NCBI GenBank assembly: GCA_030017655.1
Contig: JASEIM010000001.1
Span: 124,001-188,000 of the forward strand
Source of the DNA: Methanobacterium sp.
GTDB lineage: Archaea; Methanobacteriota; Methanobacteria; Methanobacteriales; Methanobacteriaceae
Direction: 5' to 3'
Length of the DNA stretch: 64,000 nucleotides
The stretch's first letter is position 1, and each line of letters opens with the position of its first letter. A program made the translations under genes and the position numbers. Of this stretch, positions 44,153 through 54,159 are shown piece after piece. The notes under the pieces are model-generated. The model was given only the letters and a program-made list of their open reading frames with translations, did not search any database and was not told the DNA's origin.

Positions 44153-44437
44153 ATGAAGCATGTGCTTGTAATATATGAGATTGAAGATTATAAAAAATGG
44201 AAGCGTATTTATGACGACAACACAGCTAATCGTAAAATTAATGGTTCTAAAGAAGCATACATCTATCGTAACGAAGATAATCACCTTGAATTAGCAGTCA
44301 TATACAGCTGGGATGATCTGGATAACGCTCGAAAGTACTTCGCAAGTGAAGATTTCAAAAATAAAATGTTTGCTGCGGGGGTTCATGGAGAACCTGAAAT
44401 TCGTTACATTGAAGAAATAGAAAGGACAATAGCTTAA
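44153..44437 (+). CDS. ABM-like (ferredoxin-fold monooxygenase type) small protein
   Basis: A 94-residue protein. [39 protein letters not shown] and [11 protein letters not shown] give the beta-alpha-beta layout of antibiotic-biosynthesis-monooxygenase-like or cyclase-like proteins. GGGGTGA precedes ATG 44153; ATG 44117 lies upstream of that site. A paralogue is at 52623, with the same block WDDLDNARK. Its stop overlaps the convergent M24 peptidase gene by 4 bases. Substrate unknown. Confidence 0.7.
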   Translation: MKHVLVIYEIEDYKKWKRIYDDNTANRKINGSKEAYIYRNEDNHLELAVIYSWDDLDNARKYFASEDFKNKMFAAGVHGEPEIRYIEEIERTIA

Positions 44438-45624
44438 AAAACAGGAATCAATCCTTTGCTGTTTCCTGTAATGCATTCTCCACCTTTAGGAGTTACTATA
44501 AACGTATTTTCAATTCCAACCATTCCAATGTCTTTAATACCTCTTTTAGGTTCAATTGCAAAGACCATCCCTTCTTGCAGCGGTTCAGTAAATCTTTCTG
44601 CTATTACTGGAAGTTCATCGATTAATAGACCTATCCCGTGGCCCAGAAACTTAACTCTACGTTTACCGAAGCCCATAAAGTTCCTTTTAAAGTCATCATC
44701 AAGATTATCCATTATTGATCTGTAAATCTCAGAAGGCAGAGAGCCGGGTTTTAACATGGAAGCAATTTCATCTTGTATTTCCACACACTTCTTGTGGGCA
44801 TCTATTGCATATTGGGGGAGGGAACGCCCAAACATGTATGTAACGGTTTTATCTGTATTATAACCTTCAACTCCACATCCAATATCAATATATACAAGAT
44901 CTCCCTTCTTCAGTTTCCTGTCGCGGCTTCCAAGAAGAGGTACAGCAGGACTTAATCCTCTGGTGCCGCTTGCACCATCAAAATATGTTGGATAAATTGA
45001 ACTATCACCAAAACCAACATGTCCAAGTATCATCTCGGTATCGAACATACCAAAACGGGTTATTCCGTGATGTCCTTCTTCCACCATAATTTTATAAAGC
45101 TCAGCCCCCAAATCTGCTTCGCTCATTCCTTCATTAAATAATCCTGTTGCAATATACTCCAGCACGTGCTGATGGATCTTACCGGATTCTCTCATTAATT
45201 GGAGCTCATATTCACTTTTCACAGCCCTGACTGCAGCAATGGTAGTATCGGCTGGTTTAAAATTCTTAAATGGGAAATGTTTCTGGAATCTCTTATAAAA
45301 AGCCAGCGGAACCACTTCAGTTTCAAGATATACCGTTTCTGGAAGTTTATCTGTATCTTTTGCTGCATCACGGAAGCTGTTCATATGTTCTATTTTTTCA
45401 AATAAAGATTCATCCAGAGCTCTTTGATAACTTCGCCGTACCCAAAATGTTGCTTCACCATCCCTGGGAATAATCAGCATCCCATCCTGCATGGTCCCTG
45501 TAAAATAATATTGATTTATTTTGCTGAAGATGGCCGTAATTTCCCAATCAGGATTTGATATGTCCATCTGCATCCTAAAACATTTCATACGGTTTTTAAG
45601 TTCATTTAAAGGTACTTTATTCAT
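44434..45624 (-). CDS. M24-family metallopeptidase (Xaa-Pro aminopeptidase-like)
   Basis: A 396-residue two-domain peptidase. The N-terminal creatinase-like domain spans about 1-150. The C-terminal pita-bread catalytic domain has metal ligands in [18 protein letters not shown] (two Asp), [13 protein letters not shown] (His), FAIEPKRG (Glu) and GIENTFIVT (Glu). It would cleave peptides with proline in the second position, or a related amide. GGAGAG precedes the ATG. It lacks neighbours in a pathway. Confidence 0.88.
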   Translation of the reverse strand: MNKVPLNELKNRMKCFRMQMDISNPDWEITAIFSKINQYYFTGTMQDGMLIIPRDGEATFWVRRSYQRALDESLFEKIEHMNSFRDAAKDTDKLPETVYLETEVVPLAFYKRFQKHFPFKNFKPADTTIAAVRAVKSEYELQLMRESGKIHQHVLEYIATGLFNEGMSEADLGAELYKIMVEEGHHGITRFGMFDTEMILGHVGFGDSSIYPTYFDGASGTRGLSPAVPLLGSRDRKLKKGDLVYIDIGCGVEGYNTDKTVTYMFGRSLPQYAIDAHKKCVEIQDEIASMLKPGSLPSEIYRSIMDNLDDDFKRNFMGFGKRRVKFLGHGIGLLIDELPVIAERFTEPLQEGMVFAIEPKRGIKDIGMVGIENTFIVTPKGGECITGNSKGLIPVF

Positions 45625-46118
45625 TTATCCATACTCTCCTGAATATTTTAAAAGTGTAACCTTGAGTATAGTAGATGCAGCATAATATATAAACAATTAA
45701 GATTATTATATACCTGATCTGAAGGTTATGGATAGAATTGCAAATTATTTTTGTTTAAAAGCTGTTTTAAGAATGGATAGTAATGAATTAAAATTCACCC
45801 CCAATACAAAATCTCCAACAATATTAAAAAATCTGGACGAATCACTGGCTATCTGTCGTATCTTTTTCCAGTGATGATGATGAATTCAACAGGATCGATG
45901 AAAATTTCCCGCACAACTCATGAGCATATCTTGACTGTAGATGTATGCAAATATATGTCTGTTATTATAAACTGCGAAATAATAGAACGTCTCAAAGAGA
46001 AAAAATTACCTCGTAGATTTTGTCCTGTTCAAAGTTGCTGGGATGAACATGAGTTAGCTCCAGAAATCGATGAAATGCATTAGGATTATTTAAATAAAAA
46101 AATTCTCCAGAAATGGAA
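45625..46118. other. Region without an intact gene
   Basis: About 490 bases left of the ADP-ribosylglycohydrolase remnant. Two short frames (45728-45874 and 45871-46083) follow one another but have no ribosome binding site or known domain. They may be more of the same decayed gene or a separate remnant. Confidence 0.35.
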
Positions 46119-46232
46119 GGGAGAGGATACGTTGTAAAATCATTGTAAGCAGCTCTATGGGCATTTTTCAGGAGAAAACCTTTGGGGAATGTTGCTTAAT
46201 AGCGTTTAATCTTGGAAATGAATCCGATATGA
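46119..46232 (+). pseudogene. Remnant of an ADP-ribosylglycohydrolase gene (C-terminal part)
   Basis: The bases spell GRGYVVKSL, a TAA, then AALWAFFRRKP; after a frameshift near 46190 they spell LIAFNLGNESDM. This matches the C-terminal GYVVxSLxAALWAF ... AVNLGDDADT block of DraG/ARH-type ADP-ribosylglycohydrolases, with the metal-binding DxDT changed. A stop and a frameshift within 40 codons make this a dead fragment. Confidence 0.6.
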
Positions 46233-46642
46233 TTATATGGCCATATAACAGGTTTTTATTGTATTAAAGACAATATTGCAAGTAAATAGATGAATAAACT
46301 GACTAAAATGGACATAATCATAATTTATGTTGATGGATTACTTCAATTATTCTAAATATTTTTATTTTTTTTACTTTTCCATGATATTAATCTCTGACCT
46401 CTTGAGTTAGTGTAAAACACATTATTCTGCGATTTTATATTGGCTTGAATTTCAAGTACAAAAATTATTTAAATTAATAAAGACATATATATGGATAATA
46501 ATATTTTTGATTTTATTCTAAAAATCAGGCTTTGGAATTTTGACATTCTGATGTTAGGGAAATATAACATGGAAATAAGGACATTGGAACATTTAATGGA
46601 TATTTTAATGCTTTTTAATTAGTTAAGGAGGGATGAGAGTTT
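46233..46642. other. AT-rich intergenic region, no gene seen
   Basis: About 410 bases between the ADP-ribosylglycohydrolase remnant and the gene at 46643. No ORF with a ribosome binding site or clear repeat was found, apart from AAGGAGGGATGAG at the right end, which serves the next gene. Confidence 0.4.
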
Positions 46643-46909
46643 ATGGACTTAGAAGAACTTAATAATAAGAAAAAGGATCTTTTAGGGCAGATTAATGCAT
46701 ATGAAGAGCTTCAATCAGGATTGGAATACATAGAGAGGTATAACAGGGAAAATTATACTAACGAAAAACTAAAAGTGTATACCACTGCATATGAGCCCCA
46801 TCTTGAAGAAATAACAGAATCTAATGTGGCAGATATACTGAAACGATTAACTGATAATCTGTTAAAAGTATCTGAAGAGATCAACCATATTAAAATGTCA
46901 TCAAAATGA
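46643..46909 (+). CDS. Small coiled-coil protein
   Basis: An 88-residue charged helical protein (LEELNNKKKDLLGQINAYEE; a later VADILKRLTDNLLKVSEEIN). Two long helices suggest a coiled-coil hairpin. A strong AAGGAGGGATGAG site precedes the ATG. No family recognised. It stands alone, with a 250-base gap to the convergent AbrB-like gene. Confidence 0.6.
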   Translation: MDLEELNNKKKDLLGQINAYEELQSGLEYIERYNRENYTNEKLKVYTTAYEPHLEEITESNVADILKRLTDNLLKVSEEINHIKMSSK

Positions 46910-46985
46910 CATCTTTAAATAGTTAATGGGAAGATTATTGTGAAACGTGATTAGAAAATTGAAGAGATATTGGGAATTTTAGATT

Positions 46986-47201
46986 TCATTCTTCAATAAC
47001 ATCTGTCACTTTCATACCAATTTTTCTTTTTTCTCCAGCCGCACCCTTAATTTTGCCTCTTACTTCAAGATATTCTCCACCTTTAAGATCAAGAAATTCA
47101 ACCACTGTATTTGGTATTTTAACATACATGCCCTCGTCTCTCATTTCTGTTTTTACCAGTATTTTTTTAGTTTTTCTTTCTAAATCCATATTCATCACCA
47201 T
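46986..47201 (-). CDS. AbrB/SpoVT-like DNA-binding protein
   Basis: A 71-residue basic protein with the swapped-hairpin pattern: KILVKTEMRDEGMYVKIPNT, then VVEFLDLKGGEYLEVRGKIK. The KIPxxVVEFLxLKxGxYLEV core resembles AbrB-like regulators and antitoxins. The start is ATG 47201 or, more likely, one of the in-frame ATGs at 47195 or 47189 after GGTGA. A toxin gene is not adjacent. Confidence 0.6.
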   Translation of the reverse strand: MVMNMDLERKTKKILVKTEMRDEGMYVKIPNTVVEFLDLKGGEYLEVRGKIKGAAGEKRKIGMKVTDVIEE

Positions 47202-47655
47202 GAACCGTTTACAGTCTAAGTCAATTATTATATTTGTTTATTGTTATATTTTAAATCTTCATTTTAAAAATTCAATCTCTTATATGAATTAAATATGCTT
47301 ATCCGGTTTTATTTATCTTAATTACTTAATTGCATAGTGTATGTTATCTAAACAGTGAATATATAATCCTTAAGGGAGTTAACCAAAATTTCAAGAATTA
47401 TTATTAAATATTTAGACTATTCCTAATTAAGAAAAAAACCATCATCAAATCCCAACAAAAGTAAAATATTTTTTTTTGGTTAATTAAATAGTAAGATCAA
47501 GCCATAAAGAACTTTATCACTAAAATCATGGTGAAAATGGATTATGAGGCATAATGATGCATTTTAATTATTATACCTAAATAAACTATTAGACTATGTG
47601 GATATAAAATCCATATATATTTTGAATATATATTTAGACCTTTAAAATATTCAAA

Positions 47656-47681
47656 AAATAAATATAATATTATATTTATTT
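47656..47681. promoter_or_regulatory. 26-base perfect palindrome upstream of the TetR gene
   Basis: Half-site AAATAAATATAAT and its exact reverse complement, with no spacer, 161 bases before the TetR start. TetR proteins bind palindromes of this size and usually regulate themselves. High AT content makes a chance palindrome easier, so moderate confidence. Confidence 0.45.
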
Positions 47682-47713
47682 GTGAATGGCATAAAAAAAA
47701 TATATTTATAAGC

Positions 47714-47734
47714 ATTTATAATTTAATTATAAAT
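47714..47734. promoter_or_regulatory. Second palindrome upstream of the TetR gene
   Basis: Arms ATTTATAATT and AATTATAAAT around one T, 108 bases before the TetR start and close to a TATA-like ATATTTATAAG. May be a second operator or overlap the promoter. Confidence 0.4.
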
Positions 47735-47841
47735 AATGGCATTAATTAGGTTGCAGTGAATTGAGAGTTAATTTTAATTATATTTATTGAATTTGACTAA
47801 TTGAGTTAATATATCCTGTATAATTCGGGAGATTGAAGATC

Positions 47842-48408
47842 ATGACAGATAAAACTAAACAAAAAATAATGGACACTGCATTAAAAATTTTTGCAGAAAG
47901 AGGATATACCGGTGCAACAACCAAGGCTTTAGCTGAAGAAGCAGGTTTCAGCGAAATGACATTGTTCAGGAAATTTAAAAGCAAAGAAAATCTTTTTAAC
48001 ATGGTTCTCCTTCAAAACAGGGAGAAAATTATAAATGATCTTGATTCAATCTTCATATTTGAAGATATACAAGACCCGAGGGATTTCCTGAAATCCTTTA
48101 TAGAAGGCGTTATTGATTTAATTGATAGGAATTTTGAATGTATTAGTATTTTAGTTCAGGGAAATCCAGAAATATTTCCAGTAATGAAGGGATCAAATAG
48201 TATTTTTTTCTCTAAAATGGGAGAAAATATGGCAAATTTAAAAATCTTTCAAAACAGCAATATAGATCTCAAATTTTTTGCCTTTAATTTAATTACTTTT
48301 TCCTATTTCATTGTTCTAGATAAATATAGGGGGCAAAATTCTCTTAACAGAGACGAATTGATAAAAGAATTCATTAATTGTTCTGCTAAATACTTTGAAT
48401 TGAAATAA
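47842..48408 (+). CDS. TetR-family transcriptional regulator
   Basis: A 188-residue repressor. The helix-turn-helix lies at residues about 5-50 (KIMDTALKIFAERGYTGATT; KALAEEAGFSEMTLFRKFKS). The helical ligand domain spans about 60-188. GGGAG is 10 bases before ATG 47842; the in-frame TTG 47833 is less likely. No efflux or metabolic gene is adjacent, so its target may be only itself or a distant gene; large palindromes lie upstream. Confidence 0.88.
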   Translation: MTDKTKQKIMDTALKIFAERGYTGATTKALAEEAGFSEMTLFRKFKSKENLFNMVLLQNREKIINDLDSIFIFEDIQDPRDFLKSFIEGVIDLIDRNFECISILVQGNPEIFPVMKGSNSIFFSKMGENMANLKIFQNSNIDLKFFAFNLITFSYFIVLDKYRGQNSLNRDELIKEFINCSAKYFELK

Positions 48409-48612
48409 AATACTTCATTACACAACCAAGAGAAAGATGAATAATATTTATAGGATAAACCTGGAATTATGGGGTAAATTAGCGATGCCCATAATTCAGA
48501 AGACTAAAAATAAACTAAGAAGATCAAAGATTATTTGGAAGATAAGAAAAGGATAAAGTATGGTAATGGAGATAATAGAACTGTATTTAAAGTATTTGTA
48601 AAAAAATAATAA

Positions 48613-49242
48613 TTATTCAAACTGTTTTAAATAGCTATTTTTAATTTTTTCATATTCTTCTTCTGTAATCGCACCCAAATCCAGTAGTTCTTTCGCTTTT
48701 TTTATTTCTTCAAAGAAATCTGTTTTTTTAAGTTCGGTATAGCTCTCTTTAGTATCTTTAGATAAATCCAGCTCTTCATCCGCATTATCATCAGTTTCTT
48801 GGGATACTTCTAATAAATCTGTCTCTTCGGGAGATTTTTCATGTTCAACTTCGTTATTTACAGTAATTTCTTTTATATCTTCTTCAGCTACTTCGGCTGG
48901 AGTATCCTTTAAGTATTTTCCACATCCAATGCAGAATCTGGAATTTTCCGCATTTTCAGTCTGGCAGTCAGGGCAAATAATTGATTTGGATTTAATTTCT
49001 TTTATCTCTACTTTATTTTCTTTTTTTAATTTATTTCCACAGCTAATACAGAATTTAGAGGATTCAAAATTCATGGCTCCACATTTGGGGCAAGAAATTT
49101 CCTTTTTATTTGGTGTTCCCAATTTCACGGGGGTTCTGGATTTTATGGGGGGTTTATAAACATCTGAAGATGATTTTTTATCTGGTTCTATACCTTTTCT
49201 TTTTAATTCAAGCCTTCTCTTTATTTCTTCATTTGAAACCAT
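48613..49242 (-). CDS. Two-zinc-ribbon protein with SHOCT-like C-terminus
   Basis: A 209-residue protein. It has a basic N-terminal helix, a ribbon CPKCGA...FCISCGNK (about 50-70), a ribbon CPDCQT...FCIGCGKY (about 89-110), a long acidic linker and a C-terminal SHOCT-like motif (AKELLDLGAITEEEYEKIKN). SHOCT helices often mediate oligomerisation. GAGGTGA precedes the ATG. Function unknown. Confidence 0.75.
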   Translation of the reverse strand: MVSNEEIKRRLELKRKGIEPDKKSSSDVYKPPIKSRTPVKLGTPNKKEISCPKCGAMNFESSKFCISCGNKLKKENKVEIKEIKSKSIICPDCQTENAENSRFCIGCGKYLKDTPAEVAEEDIKEITVNNEVEHEKSPEETDLLEVSQETDDNADEELDLSKDTKESYTELKKTDFFEEIKKAKELLDLGAITEEEYEKIKNSYLKQFE

Positions 49243-49466
49243 GATTTTTCACCTCTTCCTTAGTCACTTGGAGATCTATAAATGTGTTAAATGAATGCAT
49301 AATTTGGTTTATGTTATTTTATTTATATAACTTATTCTTAAGATTCAATTTCCAAATAGTAATAAGAATTAAAGTATAAAATAAGATTAAATGTGTAATT
49401 ATATCTCAAAAAAAGATATTAGCAATAATTAAAAATTCAATGTAAAATTAGGCTAAAAATAATAAT

Positions 49467-49499
49467 CTATCCAACCCTAAAAAGTTTGAGGTTGGATAG
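49467..49499 (-). terminator. Terminator hairpin of lon
   Basis: Perfect 10-base arms CTATCCAACC (49467-49476) and GGTTGGATAG (49490-49499) with a 13-base loop, 43 bases beyond the lon stop. On the minus strand it is followed by ATTATTATTTTT. The GC in the stem stands out in this AT-rich spacer. Confidence 0.7.
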
Positions 49500-49541
49500 G
49501 AATAATTCATTAAGGAGCTAAATAACCTTAATACAGGTATT

Positions 49542-51917
49542 TTAGGCTCCAGCACCCCTTAAAGGGCCTGTTTTCATTTCAATCATCATCGGCTTTGGTA
49601 ATTCAATGCCAATAGTTTCTTTTATGACATCTTCCACAGTTTCAACCAGAATGAATTCTAATTCATCTTTGACATCTTCTGGAATGTCATCTAAATCCTT
49701 TTCATTATCTTTTGGCAGGATCACACGTTTTATTCCAGCACGATGGGCTGCAAGAACTTTCTCTTTTATCCCGCCAACTGGTAAAACTGCTCCTCTAAGT
49801 GAGATTTCACCGGTCATTGCCAGCTTTGGATCCACTTCTTGGCCGGTTACAAGAGATGCTATGGTGGTTAATAGCGCTACTCCTGCAGATGGTCCGTCTT
49901 TTGGAATTGCACCAGATGGAACGTGAATGTGTAAATCCTTTTTGTCAAATTCAACATGTTTCATGTTAAAGGCAAGCCTTGAGCGGATGAGTGACTGTGA
50001 AATCTTTGCAGATTCTTTCATTACATCGCCCAGTTGACCGGTTAGGGTTAATTTCCCTGTTCCGGGCATGAAGGCACCTTCAATGAACAGTATGTCTCCA
50101 CCTACAGGTGTCCATGCAAGACCTGTTACAACTCCTGGAGGGTTGTTTTTACCTGCTTGCTGGTATGGGATGAGTTCATGACCTAAAATGTCATATAACA
50201 TATCTTCTTTAATTACATATGGTAATTCCACTTTTCCCAGCACGATTTTTTCTGAAGCAACTCTGGCAACCGCAGATAACTGGCGTTTAAGTCCTCTTAC
50301 TCCTGCTTCTCTGGTATATTTTTCGATAATGGCTTTTATTGCATCATCTTCAATTTGAATCTGGCTTTCATCTAATCCATTGTCTTCAAGTACCAGGTCT
50401 ACTAGGTGATTTCTGGCAATATGGAATTTTTCATGGCTGGTGTAACTACCAATTTCAATGACTTCCATACGGTCTCTCAGCGGTCCTGGAATACCTCTTA
50501 TGTCATTTGCTGTTGCAATGAAGAATACATCAGATAAATCGTATGGAACTTCTAAGTAATGGTCTGAAAAGGTGTTATTTTGTTCAGGGTCTAATACTTC
50601 CAGTAATGCGCTTGCTGGATCACCACTATAGGATGCCATTAGTTTATCCACTTCATCCAAGATGAATACAGGATTTCTCTCACCAGCACGTTTCATCCCC
50701 TGAATAATACGGCCAGGTAATGCACCTAAGTAGGTTCTTCTGTGCCCCCTAATTTCAGATTCGTCTTTAACACCACCAAGACTAATTCTAACATATTTTC
50801 TTTTCAGTGCTTCAGCGATACTTCTTCCTAAGCTTGTTTTACCTGTTCCTGGAGGCCCTACAAGTAATAAGATAGATCCCTGTTTGTTTTGTTTTAGCTT
50901 CATCACTGTCATGTGCTGAATAATTCTATCTTTAACTTTATCAAGTCCATAGTGCTGTTCATCCAGTAATTTCCTTGCAGCTTCGATATCTATGTCTCTA
51001 ACTTTACTTGGACCCCATGGAAGGTTTACCAGCAGTTCAAGATAGTTTCTGATTACATTTTCTTCTGAACTGTGAGGCCCCTGCCTTTCCAGCTTATCCA
51101 CTTCTTCTAATGCCACTTTTTTAACATCTTCGGGCATATTCGCTGCTTCAATTAATTCCCTGTAATCTTTCTTACCTGTACCTCCTTCTACTTCATTTAA
51201 TTCTTCTTTAATGGCTTTAAGCTGCTCTTTAAGCATGACTTCTCTGTTTCTTTTGTTCATTTCTTCGTTGAATTTAGCAGCCATCTCCATCTGTAATTTT
51301 ATTGATTCCTTTTGTTCAATTAGAATGTCCAGGAATTTTAGACTTTTTTCTTTTAGTGAACGCATTTCCAGTAATTCCTGTTTTTCTGGAACAGGTATTC
51401 TTACATACTGGAATACATAGGCAATAATCTTTGTGAGGTCCTTTTGTTTATTTACATGTTCAACATAAGCTTTTGAGCCTTTAAAGTTTTCACTGATTTC
51501 TGATACTAAGTCTTTTATATTATCGATTATTTCTTGTTGATCCTGTGGATCTAAATCAATTATATCAGGGATTAGGTTGTAGGTTGCCCTGTAATTTCTA
51601 CCATCAGGGATAAATTCTTCTATTTTTGCTCTTTCTATAATTTCAACGTTTATATGGTAAAAATGCTTATGCTGTTTGACTTTGTTAATTTTGATGAGTG
51701 TCCCTGTTTTGTATAAATCTTCATCTATGTATAATGATTCATCTTCTATTTCCTTAACAGCAACGGCAATGCCGTAGAAATCATCTCTGGCCACCCTGTT
51801 GTAGAGTTCGCCGCCAGTTTTTTTATCAATTTTAAGATTCATGTTAGTTTTATGTAATAAGACAGTATCTGGAATGACTACTACAGATAATTCTTTATTA
51901 ACGTTCATTTCATTCAT
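49542..51917 (-). CDS. lon: ATP-dependent Lon protease, bacterial LonA type
   Basis: A 791-residue soluble protease. It has an N-terminal LON substrate domain (about 8-205), a helical segment, and an AAA+ module with [16 protein letters not shown] (near 348-363) and [12 protein letters not shown]. The protease domain carries [15 protein letters not shown] (catalytic Ser near 678) and the paired Lys in [14 protein letters not shown]. Archaea normally have membrane-bound LonB; this enzyme lacks a transmembrane insert and is organised like bacterial LonA, so horizontal acquisition is likely. It lies 78 bases behind an ArsR-type gene in the same direction and is probably co-transcribed with it. 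Confidence 0.95.
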   Translation of the reverse strand: MNEMNVNKELSVVVIPDTVLLHKTNMNLKIDKKTGGELYNRVARDDFYGIAVAVKEIEDESLYIDEDLYKTGTLIKINKVKQHKHFYHINVEIIERAKIEEFIPDGRNYRATYNLIPDIIDLDPQDQQEIIDNIKDLVSEISENFKGSKAYVEHVNKQKDLTKIIAYVFQYVRIPVPEKQELLEMRSLKEKSLKFLDILIEQKESIKLQMEMAAKFNEEMNKRNREVMLKEQLKAIKEELNEVEGGTGKKDYRELIEAANMPEDVKKVALEEVDKLERQGPHSSEENVIRNYLELLVNLPWGPSKVRDIDIEAARKLLDEQHYGLDKVKDRIIQHMTVMKLKQNKQGSILLLVGPPGTGKTSLGRSIAEALKRKYVRISLGGVKDESEIRGHRRTYLGALPGRIIQGMKRAGERNPVFILDEVDKLMASYSGDPASALLEVLDPEQNNTFSDHYLEVPYDLSDVFFIATANDIRGIPGPLRDRMEVIEIGSYTSHEKFHIARNHLVDLVLEDNGLDESQIQIEDDAIKAIIEKYTREAGVRGLKRQLSAVARVASEKIVLGKVELPYVIKEDMLYDILGHELIPYQQAGKNNPPGVVTGLAWTPVGGDILFIEGAFMPGTGKLTLTGQLGDVMKESAKISQSLIRSRLAFNMKHVEFDKKDLHIHVPSGAIPKDGPSAGVALLTTIASLVTGQEVDPKLAMTGEISLRGAVLPVGGIKEKVLAAHRAGIKRVILPKDNEKDLDDIPEDVKDELEFILVETVEDVIKETIGIELPKPMMIEMKTGPLRGAGA

Positions 51918-51995
51918 ATTATCACTTTTGGGTTTGGATAATTTGCTTAATTTTCTGGGTAATCTTTTGAATTTAATAATAATGGTTTATAGAGC

Positions 51996-52343
51996 TTATT
52001 CACTCTTTTCAGTTTTATTGCATTTGGATAAAACGCAGCCAAATAAAAAATCAATCTTTTGTTTGTGATTTATCATTTCAGTTTTGTTGAATGTGTAGTA
52101 AATGTAGTTGCCCTTTTTTTCTGCTCTGAGAATCTTTGCGGTTTTCAGTATTTTCAGATGTTGTGATGCTGCTGGCTGGGTTAACCCCATTATTTGTGCC
52201 ATTTGGGTAACACTAACCTTTTCTAATTCTCCTGACGTCATTTTATAAATTAATAACAGGCGATTAATGTTGCTGAGGGCCTTGAATAGTTCTTCTAATT
52301 CTTCAGATAAATCACAGCAATATTCAGATTTTATCCTCAACAT
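51996..52343 (-). CDS. ArsR-family winged-helix regulator
   Basis: A 115-residue repressor. Residues 12-90 hold the winged helix (LEELFKALSNINRLLLIYKM; MAQIMGLTQPAASQHLKILK; KKGNYIYYTFN). Cys residues at the N-terminus (EYCCDL) and C-terminus (FGCVLSKC) could form a metal or redox site. The start at 52343 follows a palindromic operator by 8 bases and a TATA-like element within it, suggesting an almost leaderless, self-repressed message. It precedes lon and probably controls it, an unusual pairing. Confidence 0.88.
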   Translation of the reverse strand: MLRIKSEYCCDLSEELEELFKALSNINRLLLIYKMTSGELEKVSVTQMAQIMGLTQPAASQHLKILKTAKILRAEKKGNYIYYTFNKTEMINHKQKIDFLFGCVLSKCNKTEKSE

Positions 52344-52351
52344 GGCTATAG

Positions 52352-52375
52352 GTATATAAGAATATACTTATATAC
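52352..52375 (-). promoter_or_regulatory. ArsR operator overlapping the promoter
   Basis: GTATATAAG-AATATA-CTTATATAC: perfect 9-base arms with a 6-base spacer, 8 bases upstream of the ArsR start. Size and position are those of ArsR/SmtB operators, and the arms also contain the probable TATA sequence. Confidence 0.6.
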
Positions 52376-52622
52376 TTTTCTACTTCATGAAGAAATTTTT
52401 TTAATTATTTAAAAGATACAATGCAAAATAGCTAATAATGATTCAAATTAAATAAAAAATGAATTTAATTATTTAAATGTTATAAATTACCCGTAATGTC
52501 TTTTAAATTCATAAAAAATTTTTTATATGCACTTTTTAATGTAAGGAAAGGTGACTAATATCCAATAAATATAATAATAAATACTTATAAAGTATTATAT
52601 AATATATAGTTGGGGTGAATCC

Positions 52623-52904
52623 ATGCATTATGTTCTTGTAAGACATAAAATTAAAGATTATGATAAATGGAAACGTATTTACGATGAAAACATGGAAAAT
52701 CGTAAAAATAACGGTTCTAAAGGGGGTCATGTTCTTAAGGGAACAGATGATCCCGATGAAATTGTGATTTTATTTGAATGGGATGATCTGGATAATGCAA
52801 GGAAATTTTACAGATCAGAGGAAACACGAAAAAGAATGGAAAAAGCAGGAGTTGAAAATCCTGAAATCCACTATCTGGAAGGCATAGGAAAAACAACAGC
52901 CTAA
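52623..52904 (+). CDS. ABM-like small protein, paralogue of the gene at 44153
   Basis: A 93-residue protein: [39 protein letters not shown] and EIHYLEGIGKT. Same fold and many identical positions as the gene at 44153, including NGSK and [20 protein letters not shown] precedes the ATG. Function unknown; it may be a heme- or small-molecule-related ferredoxin-fold protein. Confidence 0.7.
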   Translation: MHYVLVRHKIKDYDKWKRIYDENMENRKNNGSKGGHVLKGTDDPDEIVILFEWDDLDNARKFYRSEETRKRMEKAGVENPEIHYLEGIGKTTA

Positions 52905-52915
52905 TCTAAAGTATA

Positions 52916-53941
52916 TCATTCACTATAGCAGCTAACATGATTTTCCTTGCAGATGTTTATTAAATGTCTGGAAGATATGAAAAGGCTTGATTCTGACTTA
53001 AATTGCTTTCCCAGGTAAGAATGTTTTTCAATTCCATAAATTATAATGCCAACAATCTTATTTTGGTTATTTATAACTGGACCTCCGCTGTAACCTTTAG
53101 CTGTAGGGGCACTTGTTTGATAATAAACTGTACCTTTGATATTGGGCTTTGTGGCAGTTAGAAAACCAGATGATGAAGAGGGGGTTAAAGAATTTTTCAC
53201 TGAATTATGCATCCTTACATTGCCAGGATAACCATAAATACGAAGGGTGTCGCCTATAATTGGCTTTTTAGAAGTAATTTCAAGTGTGGGTAAATTTTTA
53301 ACTGGATCTATTTTCAAAAGAGCCATATCTTCATTTTTATCTGGATCCCCCACATCAATTATATGAGCATTATAAGGATGGATAGAATTAATACCTGCAG
53401 AAGGAGGTAATTTGACTTTAATAACCTGTTTAGCTGATTTTGCATTCATTAGGTTTTTTTGTCTAAGATATGTCATTACCATGTCTATATCTGCTACATC
53501 ATGATATTGGGGGTTTTCAGTGCTGTTATGGATTAACTGATTTCCTAATTGGGGATTAATATGCGAGATGTAGTCATTTACAGCTGCTTTTTCTAAATAA
53601 TATATTGTATCATAATTTTCCATCTTTTTGGCCTTATTTTGTTCACTGGAAGTCTTAGGATCTCCAATAACATGAAAAGCAGTTATTATATAGCCATCGC
53701 TGGTTATAATTACTCCCGAACCTGTACAAAGGGGATAATAATCAATTTCGATTTGGGAAGTTTTATTTAAAAAGGGATCTGTAATTGTAACAATGCCTGA
53801 CACTCCATTTTCGATATAAACGGTTGAAGTTGAGGGGTCATTTGAAAAAGAGTCATTATTATTATAATTGAATAATGTAACTCCAGATATAGTAATTAAA
53901 ATAGTAACAAATATCAATATTACTTTTTTATTTGGTGTCAT
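52916..53941 (-). CDS. Exported trypsin-like serine protease (HtrA-like)
   Basis: A 341-residue protease. The N-terminal anchor helix is at about 5-25. Catalytic motifs: GSGVIITSDGYIITAFHVIG (His), EDMALLKIDP (Asp) and SAPTAKGYSGGPVI (Ser, near 300). An insertion of about 90 residues lies between the His and Asp. No PDZ domain follows. GAGGGGC lies 3 bases before ATG 53941; ATG 53953 overlaps it. Likely degrades or processes proteins outside the membrane. It is followed on the same strand by a PepSY and a transglutaminase gene, all exported. Confidence 0.83.
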   Translation of the reverse strand: MTPNKKVILIFVTILITISGVTLFNYNNNDSFSNDPSTSTVYIENGVSGIVTITDPFLNKTSQIEIDYYPLCTGSGVIITSDGYIITAFHVIGDPKTSSEQNKAKKMENYDTIYYLEKAAVNDYISHINPQLGNQLIHNSTENPQYHDVADIDMVMTYLRQKNLMNAKSAKQVIKVKLPPSAGINSIHPYNAHIIDVGDPDKNEDMALLKIDPVKNLPTLEITSKKPIIGDTLRIYGYPGNVRMHNSVKNSLTPSSSSGFLTATKPNIKGTVYYQTSAPTAKGYSGGPVINNQNKIVGIIIYGIEKHSYLGKQFKSESSLFISSRHLINICKENHVSCYSE

Positions 53942-54159
53942 TCTGCCCCTCATTATTAATAAAAAATATAATATTATTATTAACTATGTGGGAACAGAAA
54001 TTTAATATTTTCTCTTTTAAAATTCTTACAAATTTATAGATGTATTTAATAGCTTTAAAAAGTGAACATATCTAAATGGATTATTTTATAATTAAAGAAA
54101 AATTGATTTATATTTAAATAAATTGGTTTTAAGCAAAAAAAATTAAAGGAGAGGAGATT

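Larger units (their letters stand above)
47202..47841. other. Intergenic region before the TetR gene
   Basis: About 640 bases, strongly AT-rich, without a gene. It holds two long palindromes listed separately (47656-47681 and 47714-47734) and ends in the CGGGAG ribosome binding site of the TetR gene. Confidence 0.45.

Noticed and set aside
45871..46083. 70-residue plus-strand ORF
   Set aside because: Starts with a run of ATG codons, no ribosome binding site, no domain; probably part of decayed sequence.
49606..49926. Plus-strand ORF within lon
   Set aside because: Shadow frame of the clearly coding lon gene.
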